Positions 62,613 to 64,000 of a stretch of DNA of 64,000 nt are shown piece by piece; position 1 is the stretch's first letter; each line of letters starts with the position of its first letter. The position numbers and the translations under genes are program-made. Location of the stretch: the NCBI RefSeq assembly GCF_016775155.1, contig NZ_JAEUGD010000031.1, positions 248,001 to 312,000 of the forward strand, given 5' to 3'. A model generated the notes under the pieces. The model was given only the letters and a program-made list of their open reading frames with translations. It was not told where the DNA came from and made no database searches. Source of the stretch: Fulvivirga marina. GTDB taxonomy: Bacteria > Bacteroidota > Bacteroidia > Cytophagales > Cyclobacteriaceae.

Positions 62613-62990
62613 CTAAACTATAGGGGGATGAAAAATTTCAGAAAGGAAATGAAAGTTGTATAAGTTGTTAACCTCGCCAAAATGCTGCAGCGGTTCTTCA
62701 GCGAAAGTATTAAACGTAAATGTAGCCAGCGCTGTAACAGCTAATGCTAAGGATACCTGCCGTAGCTCTGCAGTTTGATCTTCCTGCTGCTTCTTGGCTT
62801 TTTTTAATTTTTTTGCGAGATAACACTTTCCGTTACACTTCAGCTCAGGCTTATCTTTGTTAATACAAAATACCTTTGCTATAAAGTCTTTATTGACCTG
62901 ATAGTCAAGCCAAATAACAGGCAACGCAAGGGAATATAATAACGAGCCCAATATCGTTATCCATAAAATGCCTTGTTTTAACCGCTTCAC
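62613..62990 (-). CDS. small membrane protein with CNGKCYL motif
   Basis: A 125-residue protein starting with GTG at 62990. N-terminal TM helix (about 8-27), then VNKDFIAKVFCINKDKPELK followed by CNGKCYLAKKLKKAKKQQED: Cys42, Cys52 and Cys56 make a possible metal or redox site. A second weak hydrophobic part (about 80-95) and the end HFLSEIFHPPIV follow. I recall short Bacteroidetes proteins with this Cys motif next to TonB-receptor/lipoprotein pairs; function is unproven. It lies about 240 nt before the lipoprotein gene in the same direction and may be the first gene of the copper cluster. Confidence 0.6.
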   Translation of the reverse strand: MKRLKQGILWITILGSLLYSLALPVIWLDYQVNKDFIAKVFCINKDKPELKCNGKCYLAKKLKKAKKQQEDQTAELRQVSLALAVTALATFTFNTFAEEPLQHFGEVNNLYNFHFLSEIFHPPIV

Positions 62991-63184
62991 GTTAAGAGTT
63001 GATCTTTATTTACTGGCAAAGATATACCCTTTAGCCAAATAAATCATGAGTTAGGTCATATCTACCTTTATTTTAGTTCAAAAAAACTCTCCAACTCCCA
63101 ATGATCGCACATCTCACCAATTAACAAAAATTGGAGACCACTAATGCCTTCTTCCCTACTAAATGCTAAAATACTTTGCGGTAA

Positions 63185-63433
63185 CTATTTTGATTCATCG
63201 ATATCCGGAAGGGAGTCAAATTCTCTTCTTTTACGCTCAAACCATTCCTGCATTTTCGCAGTATCCTTCATCAACTCCTTCATCCCTTCCATTGCTTTAA
63301 GGTGTACCTCATCACCCTTTTGAAACATTTCAGTTCCATGTTTTTTGCTTATTTCAGCAATTTCTTCAAAGGTATCAGCGCGGAACTCCAGGTCGCAAGC
63401 TCCACCAAGCTGTCTACATGTCATCTTCTTCAT
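63185..63433 (-). CDS. DUF1059-family small protein
   Basis: An 82-residue cytosolic protein. It begins MKKMTCRQLGGACDLEFRAD, the DUF1059 pattern (C-x-x-L-G-x-x-C-x-x-x-F/L), and continues TFEEIAEISKKHGTEMFQKG with a helical tail of Met, Lys and Glu. The two Cys (6 and 13) may bind metal or form a disulfide. The remainder of the family is just as poorly understood. It is a single gene. Confidence 0.8.
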   Translation of the reverse strand: MKKMTCRQLGGACDLEFRADTFEEIAEISKKHGTEMFQKGDEVHLKAMEGMKELMKDTAKMQEWFERKRREFDSLPDIDESK

Positions 63434-63906
63434 AGTTCAAAAATTTTATCATTGGTCTGACTCTTCTGTTATTCCTGATTTGAATTCATCACCTTTCTTA
63501 AATCTGGAGCAGAGCTCCCTAAACAAATTCAGGAGTATTTACAATCTTATCAACCCCCTTAGGTATATTTCACCGTCCGACATTTTGATCATGCATTTCT
63601 TAATGATGTCGAAAATTTTCCATTTAATTCTCCTTTTAGAATAACACCTCTTTTGGCACAATGTTAGAAATTGCAATTCCATATGTATTTGCAAATACTG
63701 GTAACGATAGTTCATAAGGACTTTTTATATACTCCAAGTAAAATCAGCAAGCATTAGTACTCATGTAAACACAGCTTATAATGTGTGTATGATCAGGGCT
63801 CAATGGCAAAACATGTAACTGGTAGATGGTAAGAAAATGGGTATATTTAGAATAACATCATGCCAGTACTTAATCTGGTATAGTCTTAGACGAGAGTTAG
63901 ACCTCA
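63434..63906. other. intergenic region between DUF1059 gene and Crp/Fnr gene
   Basis: About 470 AT-rich nt in the divergent space between two genes. No ORF with coding character, no RNA gene and no good palindrome was found. The promoters of both neighbours should lie here. Confidence 0.4.
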
Positions 63907-64000
63907 ATGGAAACTTTACAGTATATATTAGATATTGATCCGAATGCAAGGGAGAAGGTCTTTAAAAAGGGACATGTATTGCAGCGGGAAGGAGATATAA
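63907..64000 (+). CDS. Crp/Fnr-family regulator, N-terminal end only
   Basis: The window ends after 31 codons. The reading METLQYILDIDPNAREKVFK, KGHVLQREGDI fits the first strands of the cyclic-nucleotide-binding beta-roll (xGHVLQREGD is typical). It is the third Crp/Fnr-type gene in the window. The DNA-binding part is outside, so the assignment rests on the pattern alone. Confidence 0.6.
   Translation, partial: METLQYILDIDPNAREKVFKKGHVLQREGDI

Noticed and set aside
1-64000. CRISPR array, transposase or integrase
   Set aside because: No spaced identical repeats and no transposase or recombinase frame were seen.

Overview
The window looks like chromosomal DNA of a member of the Bacteroidota, probably a marine or soil Cytophagales-type bacterium. 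The clues are a SusC/SusD pair, TAnnTTTG-type promoter boxes, lipoprotein signals, many TPR/HTH regulators, a periplasmic propeller sensor kinase and a GG-type peptide precursor of the Bacteroidetes lanthipeptide class. No rRNA, tRNA, CRISPR array or recognisable transposase was seen. The species assignment is inference only.

Layout. (1) 1-7.5 kb: small accessory genes. These are an XRE regulator flanked by a short direct repeat, two unknown membrane proteins, a frameshifted Crp/Fnr regulator, a cyclase-family hydrolase with changed metal ligands, and a TPR-coiled-coil membrane adenylate/guanylate cyclase. (2) 7.9-12.2 kb: a galactose operon read leftwards (decayed aldose epimerase, Na+/sugar symporter, galK, galT) with overlapping start and stop codons. 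(3) 12.4-19.5 kb: small membrane proteins, a stand-alone MCP-type four-helix-bundle protein, lipoproteins, a TPR-like two-gene operon, and an M23-like/discoidin lipoprotein. (4) 19.8-25.4 kb: three TPR-transmembrane-HTH regulators, two of them tandem duplicates. (5) 25.7-30.5 kb: stress and redox genes. These include a Crp/Fnr regulator followed by a TGTGA-N6-TCACA site and ridA, an ECF-like sigma factor, and a divergent HxlR / DsbA-QorB module around a perfect 34-bp palindrome.

(6) 30.5-51.1 kb: a complete pectin polysaccharide utilization locus. SusC, SusD and a surface beta-helix lipoprotein capture pectin. Two PL1 pectate lyases, a CE8 methylesterase, two CE12 acetylesterases, a further secreted esterase, GH28, GH43 and GH105 take it apart, and a Gfo/Idh/MocA oxidoreductase probably handles a released sugar. 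A divergent LacI regulator and two LacI-type operators, one at susC and one inside the lacI promoter, give a simple control circuit. A rho-independent terminator separates the binding genes from the enzyme genes.

(7) 51.2-57.6 kb: a SpoIIAA-like protein, a lipoprotein, an orphan GG-leader (lanthipeptide-like) precursor, and a propeller sensor histidine kinase. (8) 57.9-59.4 kb: an AT-rich two-gene unit (soluble 318-aa protein plus four-TM protein) that may be a defence-type system. (9) 59.5-63.0 kb: a copper-uptake-like cluster with an OprC/NosA-like TonB receptor carrying CxxxM and HxM motifs, a Met/His-rich lipoprotein, and a small CxxxC membrane protein. The window ends in a DUF1059 protein and the start of another Crp/Fnr regulator. 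The best candidates for new biology are the orphan peptide precursor, the two-gene unit at 57.9 kb and the copper cluster.
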